A stretch of 64,000 bases of DNA from Euphorbia lathyris (lineage: Eukaryota; Streptophyta; Magnoliopsida; Malpighiales; Euphorbiaceae): assembly GCF_963576675.1 (NCBI RefSeq), contig NC_088918.1, positions 61,645,001 through 61,709,000 on the forward strand, written 5' to 3'. The stretch's first letter is position 1; every line of letters starts with the position of its first letter. The translations under genes and the position numbers were made by a program. Below the pieces are notes generated by a model. That model made no database searches. It was not told where the DNA came from and saw nothing but the letters and a program-made list of their open reading frames with translations. Below, piece after piece: positions 45,615-56,429 of this stretch.

Positions 45615-46133
45615 TTTTTTATCTACTTTGAGGAGGACGAAGAATCTTCCTTCTTCCTCCTCACACTAGGTTAGATTTTTGTATTTTTTATTGCTTTTTT
45701 TAGTCTGTGTGTTCATATATTTCATCGGAACTCTTTATCCGTCTGATTGTATCTACTCTCTATTATTCTGTCGTTTATGCTTTTTTTCGGATTTAGCAAG
45801 AGCGGAAATGGTTTATCTTGTCCGTAGATCAATAAATCTACGTGGTTGCAACAAAAAAAGGATTCAGATCCGAATGTTTGGAATGGTTTAAAGGATAAAG
45901 TTTGGATTGCAGATGTCTTTCTACAAATTTGGATTTACGAGAAATATATTGTTGTTTTGTGTTTTTTATGCCTTTTATAGATTCTTTTTGCTCTTTGTAC
46001 TCATTTTTATCCCTTCGTGGATATTGTATTTGTCTGTAATCGTGTAAGGTTTTATTCCTTACATTTTACTTGTTGTACTTCTTCTTTTTTTCATTTAATG
46101 AAATTACAAGTAATTTCTCAAAAAAAAAAAAAA
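45615..46133 (+). mobile_element. Poly-A retroposed sequence (519 bp)
   Basis: Ends in a run of 14 A (46120-46133) and is flanked by the 12-bp direct repeat TTGAGCATTATT (45603-45614, 46134-46145), the mark of LINE-mediated insertion. The body has no long ORF. The tail region CATTTAATGAAATTACAAGT resembles plant L1 3' ends, so it is most likely a 5'-truncated L1; a SINE or a retrocopy of a host UTR cannot be excluded. Confidence 0.72.
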
Positions 46134-46180
46134 TTGAGCATTATTAAAAAATATAAGGACTACTATAATATATGAAATTA

Positions 46181-46277
46181 TACAAAGTACAGTTACTTGG
46201 TGTGGTTTTCACCATTGGATGATAGAGCATAAAATTAATCCAATGGTGAAAACCACACCAAGTAACGGTACTTTGTA
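46181..46277. repeat. Near-perfect hairpin
   Basis: Arms of 39 bases (ACAAAGTAC(A/C)GTTACTTGG and GTGTGGTTTTCACCATTGGA) pair with one mismatch around an 18-base loop. It is probably a tiny MITE. The long, well-paired stem could also give rise to small RNAs if transcribed. Confidence 0.8.
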
Positions 46278-46595
46278 AAAAACAAAGTAACCATAGCGAA
46301 CACCATGAAATATAGGGACTTATAAATTATTTAAGTGATTAATATTTTAAAGGTAAATATTACGATTGACAAATTATTTTCAAGTGTCTCATATCCTTAA
46401 ATAAATTTATTTAAATATTAAATCTGATGATTTTTTTAAAAACTGTTTTTTTTGCTCTGTAACTAATTAACTGAAAATTTAACAATTTTTTATTTATATT
46501 TTAAGATTTAAAATTATATAATAATAAACGGTTTTGATATATGCAGCCCTAAACATTAAATACCATAGAATATTCTTTTGTATTTTCAAGATGTA

Positions 46596-47165
46596 TATTT
46601 ATTATGCATTGAACTTCTAAATACACCAAAATTCATTTAATGCAATCATAAATTCTGTTATATTTTCTATATCTGTATTAATTTTTTATTTTTGAAAAGA
46701 TATCTGTATTTATCATACATTGAACTTCTAACGTTTTTTAAAAAGTGCATATTTATCTATAACTATGAATTCGTGCAATTTTACCTCTAACAATGTCAAG
46801 TAAGTTCAATTTTATCATTACACAGCAGAAAATTTTGAACTTACTGATTTGACAGTTATTTGACTATCACATCAGATATTCCAAAGAATTTCGTTAATAA
46901 AATAAAGCAGTTAATTGTATTTTGACGGGTTGTATGTAGTTTTTTTTGTGTAACTTTTATCTGTCAGACTTAAACATTATCATTTTGACAGGTTATTTGT
47001 AATGACAGGTTATTTGTAATTGTGTTATTTCAATAGATTATTTGTAACTTTTACTAACATAGTTACAAATAACATGTTTCAAAAAATAAAAAATTAATGC
47101 AGATATAGAAAATATAAAAGAATTTATAATTGGTGTATTTAGAAATTCAATGCATAATAAATATA
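46596..47165. mobile_element. MITE with about 100-bp inverted repeats
   Basis: TATTTATTATGCATTGAACT ... TATTTTCTATATCTG on the left is repeated inverted on the right (CAGATATAGAAAATA ... AATTCAATGCATAATAAATA). The left arm is partly duplicated near 46697-46760. Clear target duplications were not found. The inner GACAGTTATTTGACTATCAC words resemble the MITE at 5153-5706. Confidence 0.62.
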
Positions 47166-47292
47166 TAAAATTAATTTACATATTTTAATTAAATTTATTA
47201 ACTGGACCATCTACGGGCTCAGAACGAGGAAAGTCGGCGACGAAGCCCATAATGTTGTGTCCTTTGCCCTTCTTTTCTTCTACAATCTGCTG

Positions 47293-47305
47293 GAACATTT
47301 GAGAA
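47293..47305 (+). promoter_or_regulatory. Heat-shock-element-like motif upstream of Fes1A
   Basis: GAAcaTTTgaGAA is a three-unit heat shock element with one mismatch (TTT for TTC), about 195 nt before the ATG. Fes1A is heat-induced in Arabidopsis. The site could lie in the 5' UTR; this is suggestive only. Confidence 0.3.
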
Positions 47306-47498
47306 GAAATCTCGAATTCACACCTTGCTGCTCTTCTCTGTTGTTCCTATTTATATTTTTTTCATCGCTCAAAGTCTTTCCCTTATTCCACCTCTCTGTT
47401 ATCGTGTTCTTTTTGGTAGGAATCAGTGTTTCTTCATTGTTAGTGTTTTCATTTTTTCGTTGGTTGTGTTCCTTCAAGTTATACCGAAAGCTTCTTTT

Positions 47499-50400
47499 AT
47501 GGCTAAAGACGGACCCAACTGGGAAGGTTTGTTAAAATGGAGTCTCGCTCACACTGATGGGACTGCTTCTGCTCGCAATCTCAGGTAAAACTGTTTTCTT
47601 GTTTATATGTTTTTCAGTTTATACGAAACCTCAAGCTTTGTGTGTGCTTATTTATGTCTTCTTTTTAAGGATTGGGCATAAAATGTTTTTGGAAGTTATT
47701 TTTTGCGTTAAATTGAATATCTATGATTTGGGATGTTGTTTCTGTGTTTGGAGTTTGATTTTCATAAATCAGTGGTTAATTTGGATGCATTTTATGTAAT
47801 CAGTGAGGAGGATCGAAAATGGTTTATGGAAGCTATGCAATCGCAAAGTGTTGATGTGATTAAGCGCATGAAGGAGATAAGTCTTGTCATGCAAGCTCCA
47901 GAATCAGTCCTGGAGTCTCAAGGAGTCACTCCTGCTGATCTTGAAGGTATATATTGCCTTAACAAAGCTTAGTTTTAGGGTTAGCAGATTCGAAATTTTA
48001 AAATCTTTTGTTCAACTATTTTTTTTCTTTTTTTTTTTTTAAGAAAGAGGAAAATAGAATCTCTCTCAATTAATGTTGATTGTTTTCTGTACTTGCACTT
48101 TTTGGCAGATATGTTGGAGGAATTGCAAGAGCACGTTGAGTCGATTGACATGGCAAATGGTAAGATTTTCAATTTCAGAGGGAAGTTAACATAAGAGTTG
48201 TTAGTTGGTGTTAGAAGTCTTGTTTAGTTCTTTTTCCTATTTAATCTCTTGCTATGTTGCACGGAAATGGGAAAGGAAACAGAAACCGAGAAACGGGAAC
48301 GGATACCGGGAAACATTATTTCTAAAAAAAAAAGTTACCTAGGAAATGGTAATGGAAACGGAAATGAAACTTCTTAGAAAAATTAGCTAGGAAACGGAAA
48401 TGAAACGAAAACGGACATGAAACACGGAAACTCTAATATTAGAGTTTCCGTGCAACATAGATCTCTCCTATAGCTTTCCTACCGAATATAGGAGCTATAT
48501 TCTGTATGACACTTCTACTAAATATACAAATTCTATAATCTGTATAAATATTTTTCAAAGCTTAATTGAAAGTCATTCGGTCTAATTATTTTCTACTTGG
48601 TATCAGAGCAAGGTTTAACCTGCCCTGACATAGCCGCGTATCAGAGAACAGTTTAACCTAGTCGCATAACCTATTCCTTTTTTTCCCTCAAAACCCTAGC
48701 CGCATAAGTCGCATATTAGAGTAAGGTTTAGCCTAATTACTTTCCTCTTTCCTTTTGAAAACCCTAGCCGCACCATCCAATATGCCTTCTAAAACTGATG
48801 TTGAAAACCCTAGCCGCATCATCCAGTATGCCTCCTAAAACTGATGGTGAAAATTCTACCAGCAAGAAATTCTCCTCCGTCACCATTCAAGATACTCCTT
48901 AGGCAATGCATTAGGCAAGTCATGGCTCAAAAAAAAAAGGGATACATCATTGGGAAAGTCGCCCGATAGTTTTGAACATGATGAATGGGAGGCCGAAAAC
49001 GCATTAGGCAAGTCATGGCTCATTAATTCAATGAGCGACAATCTGATGTCACACTTTGTCCAATTTGGGACAACCAAAGAAGTGTGGGATGCAATCATTG
49101 TCCAATTTGGGACAACCAAAGAAGTGTGGGATGCAATCAAAAGGAGTTATTTGGATGCGTTTGATTCTTCTCAAACCTATGAATTGATGAGGAAATCTTT
49201 TCAATTGAGCCAAAATGGCAAATCTCTTATTGAATACTACAACGAATTGAACTCGATCTTCATGGAACTCAATTACCGAAGGCCAGTTGAGATGACCTGT
49301 AATGTTGATATCGAAAAACAAAGGAAGCGTATTGCTGAAGATAAAGTCTACATCTTCCTTGCAGGACTCATCACAACCTAGACCATGTCAGTAGACTCGA
49401 TTACCGAAGGTCAATAGAGATACTCCTTCATCCATTCATGTAATTTTATGTCAATCCTACCTATTGTACAACACATTGAAAATCTTGTCACCTTAGTACT
49501 TGTGTCTTCTGGTTCATTGACACAACCATTTTATGCGAATCCTACCTTTTGTACAACAACAACAACAACAAAAAAAAACAACCTGAAACTAGAATCATTG
49601 AGATAAACAATATTAAATACAGATTAGAAAAAAAAAGAGAATGGATAATGTAGAAAAATGGAGAAAATAACAATTTCAGAGAGATAATTGAATGAATTGT
49701 GGAAGAAGATGAATCATGAAAGGGTTATATTTATAATAGAATTTGATGGAATTATGTTGATTTTTACTAGCTTTCTATTGTATTAAGTGCATTGTTGATG
49801 TGGCATAGTATAGTGGATGTATAGTTGGTAGTACAAATGTAGTTTGTAAGTAACTGTCTTTCTTTGAGATGAATATACAGATACTTCCCATTTTCTATTC
49901 TCTGTTATTCTATGGAATTAATCTTCCATTGATTTTCCATTAATTTTCATAATTTATGACTTTTCATTTTTTTTATCTTCCATATGATTGTGACAAAGTT
50001 TTAAGAATTTTATTTCTCTTAAGTTTGCATTAATTCATTGTTAAATATTAATGATGACTAATTATTGAACCTTCTCTCCAATTACAAAGAGAACATTTTA
50101 TTCTATTTTTTAGATATATAATAGATAGATTTGACCTAACAGGTTTAAATATGCTAATTATGGTTATGTGACAGATCTTCATTCCATAGGTGGTTTGGTT
50201 CCTCTTCTTGGTTATCTAAGGAACTCCCATGCCAACATCAGAGCTAAGGCTGCTGAGGTCGTAACCACCGTTGTCCAGAATAACCCTCGTTGTCAGCAAT
50301 TGGTTATGGAAGCAAGTGGCTTAGAACCTCTTCTTTCTAATTTCAAGTCAGATCCAGATGTGACTGTTCGAACCAAAGCACTTGGTGCAATATCCTGTAA

Positions 50401-51494
50401 GTGCAGTGTTTAGTTGAGTGTGTATCATTATTGTTATGCACTTCCATTAGTTTGTGTTGTCAGTTTTTTTTTCATTATGTAATTTCGATGGTAGTGGATA
50501 GGACGGATTGGAGGGAGCGAATCTGTGTCGCTGACACGACTTGACTTTCACGGTTTTATATAATGGTTCATGTTAGCCGACCCCGAATCATTTCGGGACC
50601 AAGGCTTTGTTGTTGTTGTTGTTGTTGTATGTAATTTCGATTGCAACTTCGGTAGATACTAATCTGAGATACTTTGTTGGTAATTCTCAGCTTTAATCCG
50701 ACACAACAAGCCAGGTATTGCTGCCTTCCGTTTGGGAAATGGTTACACAGCTTTGAGAGAAGCTTTGAGTTCAGATAGTGTTAGATTTCAAAGGTATGCC
50801 AGCCTGATTGTTAGGTTATGATCCACACAGTCATATACTGAATAAATTCCTTAATGGTGCTTATTTGAACATTTCTGATGAAATTGATTATTTGTTCAGG
50901 AAAGCTCTCAATTTGATCCATTACCTATTGCATGAGAATAGTTCAGATTGTAGCATTGTAAGTGAGTTAGGATTCCCACGCATAATGCTGCACCTTGCAT
51001 CGAGTGAAGATGCTGAGGTACGAGAGGCTGCCCTGAGGGGCCTTCTTGATATTGCTCAAGACCAGACACATGGAATTGGTGGCACATTAAGTGAAGATGA
51101 TGAGAAGTTGAAGCAACTGCTTGAAGACCGGATAAAGGGTATTACGTTGATGTCGTCTGAAGATCTGGGAGCTGCTAAAGAAGAGAGACAGCTGGTTGAT
51201 TTGCTGTGGAACGCCTGCTATAATGAACCATCATCTCTACGTGAGAAGGGCCTTCTTGTTCTTGCTGGCGAAGATGGAGATACTTTGCCACCTGATGTTG
51301 CAAGCAAGCATTTTGAACCTACTCTTAGAGCATTGGCTGCAGATCCAAATACTAATCAAAATTCCAATAAGGAAAAGGAAAAGAAAAATCCTCCTTTATT
51401 ATTAGGATTGGGTCCGCCACCAGAGACCGCAAATGCTCAGAGGAATGCAAGCACTGAGGTAAATGTAGATGAGCAGCGGACTGCCCCAAGATAG
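47499..51494 (+). CDS. FES1A: Fes1A/HspBP1-like Hsp70 nucleotide-exchange factor
   Basis: Six exons with GT-AG introns: 47499-47584, 47804-47946, 48109-48159, 50175-50396, 50691-50793, 50900-51494; 1200 nt, 399 aa. All junction phases agree. It begins 'MAKDGPNWEGLLKWSLAHTDGT', the Fes1 N-terminal signature, continues 'RKWFMEAMQSQSVDVIKRMKEI', then armadillo-like helical repeats ('GGLVPLLGYLRNSHANIRAKAAEVV', 'RHNKPGIAAFRLGNGYTALREAL', 'FPRIMLHLASSEDAEVREAALRGLL') and ends in a Lys-rich low-complexity tail. Fes1 proteins bind cytosolic Hsp70 and promote ADP release; in Arabidopsis Fes1A protects Hsp70 from degradation and is needed for acquired thermotolerance. The tail is longer than in the 363-aa Arabidopsis protein. 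Introns 3 (2.0 kb) and 4 hold mobile-element fragments, but every exon is intact. Confidence 0.93.
48252..48460. mobile_element. hAT-type MITE in Fes1A intron 3
   Basis: Ends CTATGTTGCACGGAAA and TTTCCGTGCAACATAG, separated by purine-rich GGAAACGGAAATGAAAC units. Flanks ATCTCTTG and ATCTCTCC match at 6/8, fitting an aged 8-bp hAT target duplication. A small hairpin ACTCTAATATTAGAGT sits near the right end. Confidence 0.68.
48469..49400 (+). mobile_element. Copia retrotransposon fragment in intron 3
   Basis: TTGGTATCAGAGC at 48597-48609 is the initiator-Met tRNA primer-binding site, so the sequence before it is the end of a copia LTR. After a leader in which AACCCTAGCCGCA recurs, a UBN2-type gag follows ('AENALGKSWLINSMSDNLMSHF', 'WDAIKRSYLD', 'YELMRKSFQLSQNGKSLIEYYNELNSIFMELNY'). 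It stops near 49380 without pol. The gag contains two internal duplications. Confidence 0.8.
49056..49139 (+). repeat. 42-bp in-frame tandem duplication in copia gag
   Basis: Two identical adjacent units of TTGTCCAATTTGGGACAACC plus the following 22 bases give a repeated 'VQFGTTKEVWDAI'. A second duplicated block, GCATTAGGCAAGTCATGGCT, occurs at 48908 and 48999. Confidence 0.85.
49401..50174. other. Remainder of Fes1A intron 3
   Basis: Low-coding AT-rich intron sequence with a CAACAACAACAACAAC run at 49555-49570 and no further domain. It ends in the acceptor TGTGACAG before exon 4. Confidence 0.5.
50490..50627 (+). mobile_element. 5'-truncated RTE LINE 3' end in Fes1A intron 4
   Basis: 138 bases are nearly identical to the last part of the LINE ending at 40865, including GCCGACCCCGAATCATTTCG and the TTG-repeat tail. 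A 14-bp target duplication TATGTAATTTCGAT lies at 50476-50489 and 50628-50641. Same orientation as the gene; exon boundaries untouched. Confidence 0.9.
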
Positions 51495-51805
51495 ATTACT
51501 GATGTTGCTTGGGATTTTTGTATGCCTTTAAAGTAGATCATGTACTTATATTTATCTTTTGCTGTATCATATATTTCAGTTCTCAAGTTACATGTTCGGT
51601 TTGGAATCATTTTTATCCATTTTTCAGATATTGCTCTTTCTTTCTTTCCTTGGGAATCTTGGTGCCCTCAATGTTATTTGAGGCTTCTAAATGATATTTT
51701 TTGTGCTCGGTTCTACAGTCCAGTTCTCTCTCCTGCTTTATGGATCGATTAACTTGTTTGTTGTCATAGTTGGTTATCAAAAGGCACCTTCTCAAAAGGT
51801 GCTAG

Positions 51806-52690
51806 GCTTCGGGTAGGGCTGTAAATGAACAGAGCCGTTCATGAGCGGCTCGGTGATCGGTTCGATAAAAGCTCGGCTCGACTCGGTTCGATTTGTAAAC
51901 AAGCCGCTCGTGAACGCGGTTTACTGGCTCGGTTCGTAAACGAGCCAAGCTTGAGCAGGACAAATCTCGCGAGCTTGGCTTGATTAGAACATTTATGAAC
52001 AAATTTTAGTTTTGTAGAAAACTATATAGTTTTGTGTTAGTTCACAAATATCTAAACTTAATATTATTTCATTTGATATTAGATGAGTTCGTTCACAAAC
52101 ATAATAAATGAGTAATAAACGAACTATTTGTAAGCATCTTGTTTATTTATTCACGAACTTTGTGAGCTTGTTTATGTATACAATTAAAGAGTTATTTACG
52201 AGCAAACTTCACAAATATAATTAACAATTTACTCACAAACAATTTATGGTACTCACAAACAATTTATGGTTAGATAATTTTCTTAATGAACTAAGTCTAA
52301 AAGAGGATTTTAGGCTCGAAACAAGCTCGAAGCTCGGTTCAAACTTGTTAAGCAAGCCAAAGCTCGGCTCGGGCTCGGCTCGTTAATTTTATAGAAAGCT
52401 CGGCTCGGACTCTAGCTCGTTAATTTTATAGCGAGCCGAGCTTGAACAGGCCAAAGCTCGGCTCGGCTCGATTACAGCCCTAGCTTCGGGTATGTTGCCT
52501 GAGAAGTTAAAGGGCGGTCTCTTGAGGCGCTAGGCGCTGAGTATGTCGCTTGAGAAGTTAAAGGGCGGGCTCTTTTCAAGAGACTCGAATAGAATATACC
52601 CCAGGCTCAGAAGGCGCTAAGTTTGAGGTATGTCGCCTGAGAAGCCAAAAGGGAGACCTTGTTCAAGAGGTGTGGCAAATTCAAAAGCTG
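51806..52690. repeat. GCTAGGCTTCGGG / GCCTGAGAAG repeat array, split by MITE
   Basis: Units containing TATGT(T/C)GC(C/T)TGAGAAG plus AAGGG start near 52491, 52540 and 52629, with GGCGCTAGGCGCTGAG words between them. The array begins before the hAT-type MITE, since the target GCTTCGGG belongs to it. No coding potential. Confidence 0.6.
51814..52482. mobile_element. hAT-type MITE (669 bp)
   Basis: Terminal inverted repeats TAGGGCTGTAA and TTACAGCCCTA, with a perfect 8-bp target duplication GCTTCGGG (51806-51813, 52483-52490). The arms are rich in GGCTCGGTTCG / CGAGCCGAGC words that pair with each other; the centre is AT-rich. No ORF of a transposase. Confidence 0.88.
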
Positions 52691-53190
52691 CGAAGTGATT
52701 TTTTAGTTTCCAACTCAGCCTTTCTAAGTCTAGGGTCTAGGCGCAAATTTATAATACAATGATTTAGCATTTGATTATCTGTTTCATTTTAAAAATATTA
52801 ATTGCTGTGTTATTGATCCTGTTCTTGATTTTGAAATCTAGATTTCCACTCTTGAGTTTCTCTTTCTTTTTCTGTTTAGTTAGACAAAGTAGTGGAGAAT
52901 AAAGGGGAAATCACTATTGTAAAAGAAGAAAAGAAAAAGGTATTCAAATAGAAAGACCAGCAACTATATACATATACATATTGATAGCACTATAGGCATC
53001 TTGGGTTCTGATTCTATAAGACTCCTTAGAACTTTGACAGAACCATAAGAGAAGAAGCAAAATTACAAACAACTGCAGAAATATCCTCACATACAATTTA
53101 CTTCAAACTGTAGAACTACAAATTAACCCATGACTTGATAAAAAGACATCCAACTTCTTGGTTGGGTTGATTGAAATCCTATAACTCTGC
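52691..53190. other. Intergenic, 3' flank of the thaumatin-like gene
   Basis: No ORF or repeat structure recognised. The right part is likely the 3' UTR of the minus-strand gene. AATAAA-like signals on that strand could not be placed with confidence. Confidence 0.35.
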
Positions 53191-54007
53191 TCATTTAGGT
53201 GGTGGGCAGAAAGTAATAACATACCTAGAAGCTCTGCATCTGTTAAGGCTAGAAGAATCATCAAAAGCATAACTATAAGCCTTAGGACAAATAGCTTTGA
53301 AGAAATTAGCAAAAAGTGTAGGCTTGCAAGTATTTGGATTAGCATAATCTCCAGTGCAACAATACTTAGCTGATTGCATAGCTAAACAAGCACTTTTACA
53401 ACCCACAACTCTCCCATTTTTCCTAACTTCAAGAGCAGATGGACAACAGATATTCACATCAACATCACATGAAGCTACTCCACATCCAACCCCACCTCCA
53501 ACAGGTGCCATTGAAACAGGCAAGTTGAACCCATCAACAAGACTAACATCATAGAAATGTAAAGGCGAAGTAGCCGATCCCAGTGTCATTTCCACCACTG
53601 TTGCTGGCGGATCACCTCCCATTCCGTTACAATGAAGAAATCCTAAGCAATCCCCGGTGTCACATGACCCTTTTCCGTCGTTATCGAATGAACATCCTTG
53701 TCTACCCCATAGACGGCCTGACCATTTGTCAGGTAAGTCCACGACCACTTCCTCTCCACTGGCGAGGTGGAATCCGCCGTCTTTGAAGGTGGGGTGACCT
53801 GCTCCTCCGAGTACTCCGGGCCATATGCTTTCATTGCAGTTGTTGACGATAATCAGCTGTTCCCCATCTGCAGAAAGTAAGTTAACTGTTAATTAAACAT
53901 CATAAAGCTACAAACTTTAAATCATAAGTAAGAAAGTATGAGTTACTTGAAGAGGAGAAAGAGGCCAGGAGGAAGAAGAAAAAGAAAAGAACTGAAGGAG
54001 ATGTCAT
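53191..54007 (-). CDS. Thaumatin-like protein (PR-5 family)
   Basis: Two exons on the minus strand: 54007..53947 and 53867..53191, with a 79-nt GT-AG intron; 738 nt, 245 aa. Exon 1 encodes a signal peptide ('[19 protein letters not shown]'), so the protein is secreted. Exon 2 starts the mature domain ('EQLIIVNNC') and contains the family motifs '[12 protein letters not shown]', 'TGDC', '[13 protein letters not shown]', '[15 protein letters not shown]', '[16 protein letters not shown]' and a final 'YVITFCP'. Large thaumatin-like proteins have 16 Cys; I count 17, the extra one in 'NICCP' where a single Cys is usual. The signal peptide is joined to the mature part by a short intron, a known gene form in the family. 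Such proteins take part in defence and development, some binding glucans; the role of this one is not known. Confidence 0.92.
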
Positions 54008-54105
54008 TTTCTTCAAGTTTCAGAATTTTGTAGTGATTAATGTGATAGAAATAGAGGTGAGGGAGTTGTGGGAGTGGTGCTTTATGCACTTGGAATCAGT
54101 TTGAG

Positions 54106-54112
54106 TATATAT
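54106..54112 (-). promoter_or_regulatory. TATA box of the thaumatin-like gene
   Basis: ATATATA on the minus strand, 99 nt upstream of the ATG. This gives a plausible leader of about 65 nt. Confidence 0.45.
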
Positions 54113-54119
54113 CGGCATA

Positions 54120-55430
54120 AAAGTAGGAAACACTATAAGGTTCTTGTTAAGTGGAAGTAACGGTTAGAGAGTGATATGTATGTATGCTTTAGCTCTTTTT
54201 CCACTTTCACTTTTGGAGAGAAACAGAAACAGTATATATGCATTGCTTCAATAACAGGTTTCTCTTCTCTATCCTTATAAAGCCTACTCTTCCTTTTTAG
54301 CTCCAACTTGGCTCCTTGGCTAAATTTGACATAGTAGCTATATTTTGTTCTTAGTTTTGTAGTTCTTTTTTTCTTGGATCTCAAACAATACAATGGAAGT
54401 GTTTAATTACTATTAAACAATTGCTAGCTGTTGATAAATATTTCGAAAGGATACCCGTAACAGTAAATAAAGGTCCCACTAACAGTAAAATTTCAATCAC
54501 AACATTCATCAAAAGATGTAATTAAAGATTTTACTACTAGAAATTGATATATTAAATGATTGTTCCCTTAATCACTCGCACTTTGAATTGTTCGTACATA
54601 CTACTTATCACCAAACAATCGTGAGCCTTCCCTTTCCAACAATAGATTCATTCAATCTATCAATTTCTACTTCATTTTAGAGTGAAAGCATGACGTGTGA
54701 CAAGACGCTTAGGTGTAGAAAAGTTAACGGTATAACCATCTAATTTGTCAATTTCTTTTAATGAAACTTTTAATTATGCATTTGATAAACATTAACACTG
54801 AAATTGTATCGTTTTGTATATAGAGATTAAATTAGTTCTCCAAAAACATTAAAACTATTTTGATATCTTATGAATAAATTAATAAATGTAGTGAATTCCA
54901 AAAGAAATTTGGGAATGTGGGATAAAAAGGCAGCACTTCTTTTTCCAATTTCATTAAAAAGTTACAGTAATATTTACTATTCTCCACTATATAACTTGGT
55001 CAGTAATTCAAATCCGGATATGTATTATTAACCTCTTTAACATCATACATGTAATTAATATCAACTACGTACGCAATTTAATTGTAGAAAGGAGTCACTT
55101 ATCAGCATCTTTCACTATCTTAAATAAATGAGATAAAAGTACGTAATCATGTGATTTAAGAATAAATGAAACATATTATAGCTATTTTAATTCAAGTTGT
55201 AGGAATATGATTAGCATAGGAAAGGGGATTCTAATTGATAGTGTGGGGTTAATTGGCTTTCGCTAAATTAAATACACTTATCTATATGATTAATTAATAA
55301 AGGAAAAGGGAAACATAATCATGTTCTTTCTTATCCTTCTTCTGCAAGCTCTTTCCTTTTCATGTTTACATTGTTTTAGATAGAAATATGAAGATATTGA
55401 TATGGCTAGATTATATTATTTCTTGGATAC
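54120..55430. other. Upstream region of the thaumatin-like gene
   Basis: AT-rich, non-repetitive to the eye. No additional gene. One minus-strand open stretch at 54133-54393 is Lys-rich and unconvincing. Confidence 0.4.
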
Positions 55431-56429
55431 TTCATTTTGCTATAGTAAGAAATGATGAGTCTGTTGAATTCTTAGAGTTACTCTCTCAAATAAAGTAATA
55501 AGGTGACACTTAGTCAGGAAAGTATTCCATTCATAAGTTTCATTTTCAGTCCATAATTTCTCTTGCATATCTTGAAAGTATGGCCTGTGTGAATTATGAA
55601 GATGGCCGATTGACAAGTGTGAATTGCACTGTCCCAATGCCCGAATCTTTCCATTATCATTTTTTGGAATTCTTTTCGCTACCATGAAAGGAGGCATACT
55701 AGTCTAGTAAAGTTCATTGAGATGATGAAACATTTCCTTGAGTGATATTTCAGTGGCAATATGGTAGAGAACTATCAAACAGCAAATGCACTATAATTCA
55801 GAGGAAAGGGACCTTGTGATGGTTTCAGATGAAAAAGGATCAGGAGAGTCAATCCTAGTAAAAGTTCATAGGATTAGGGAGGTTTCTTGTAATGAGGAAG
55901 TTCTTGAAGTGAAGAAACAAGTGTTTTTTTTTTTTTGCATAACACTGAATTTTGAGGAGATTCTTGAAATTAGTTCTAAGAGGAAAATGGTGGAGATTGA
56001 TGGGATTCTTAGGAGTGGAGGATGCCATGAAGATGACATGTAAGGAAGTTGTAGAGGTAATAAGTGAAGGTTGCAGTCTGGAGAGTAAGTCTAGAATGAG
56101 GATTTAGTTGCCTTATATATGCTTAACATGAAAATCATATTTTGCAAATCAGTCTTTAAGTCTCAATAATTGTTGGCTAGGGAGAGACTTATTTTTGAAC
56201 TCAAGGATTTTTGGAAAAGATGAATTGTCCATTATGAATGTGAAATGGTGATCGATGAGATGAAATTCAAATTTATTGATTCTATCTTTTACCATAAGTA
56301 TTTCCTTAATCATAGTGTGATAATGTGTTTTGCAGCTTTGAGTTATCCACTAGCATGTCCACAGTAATGAGAAGTTCCATCAGCTTCTTTAATCAATACT
56401 GAACCCCAATGTTCATCACTAGCATTTGT

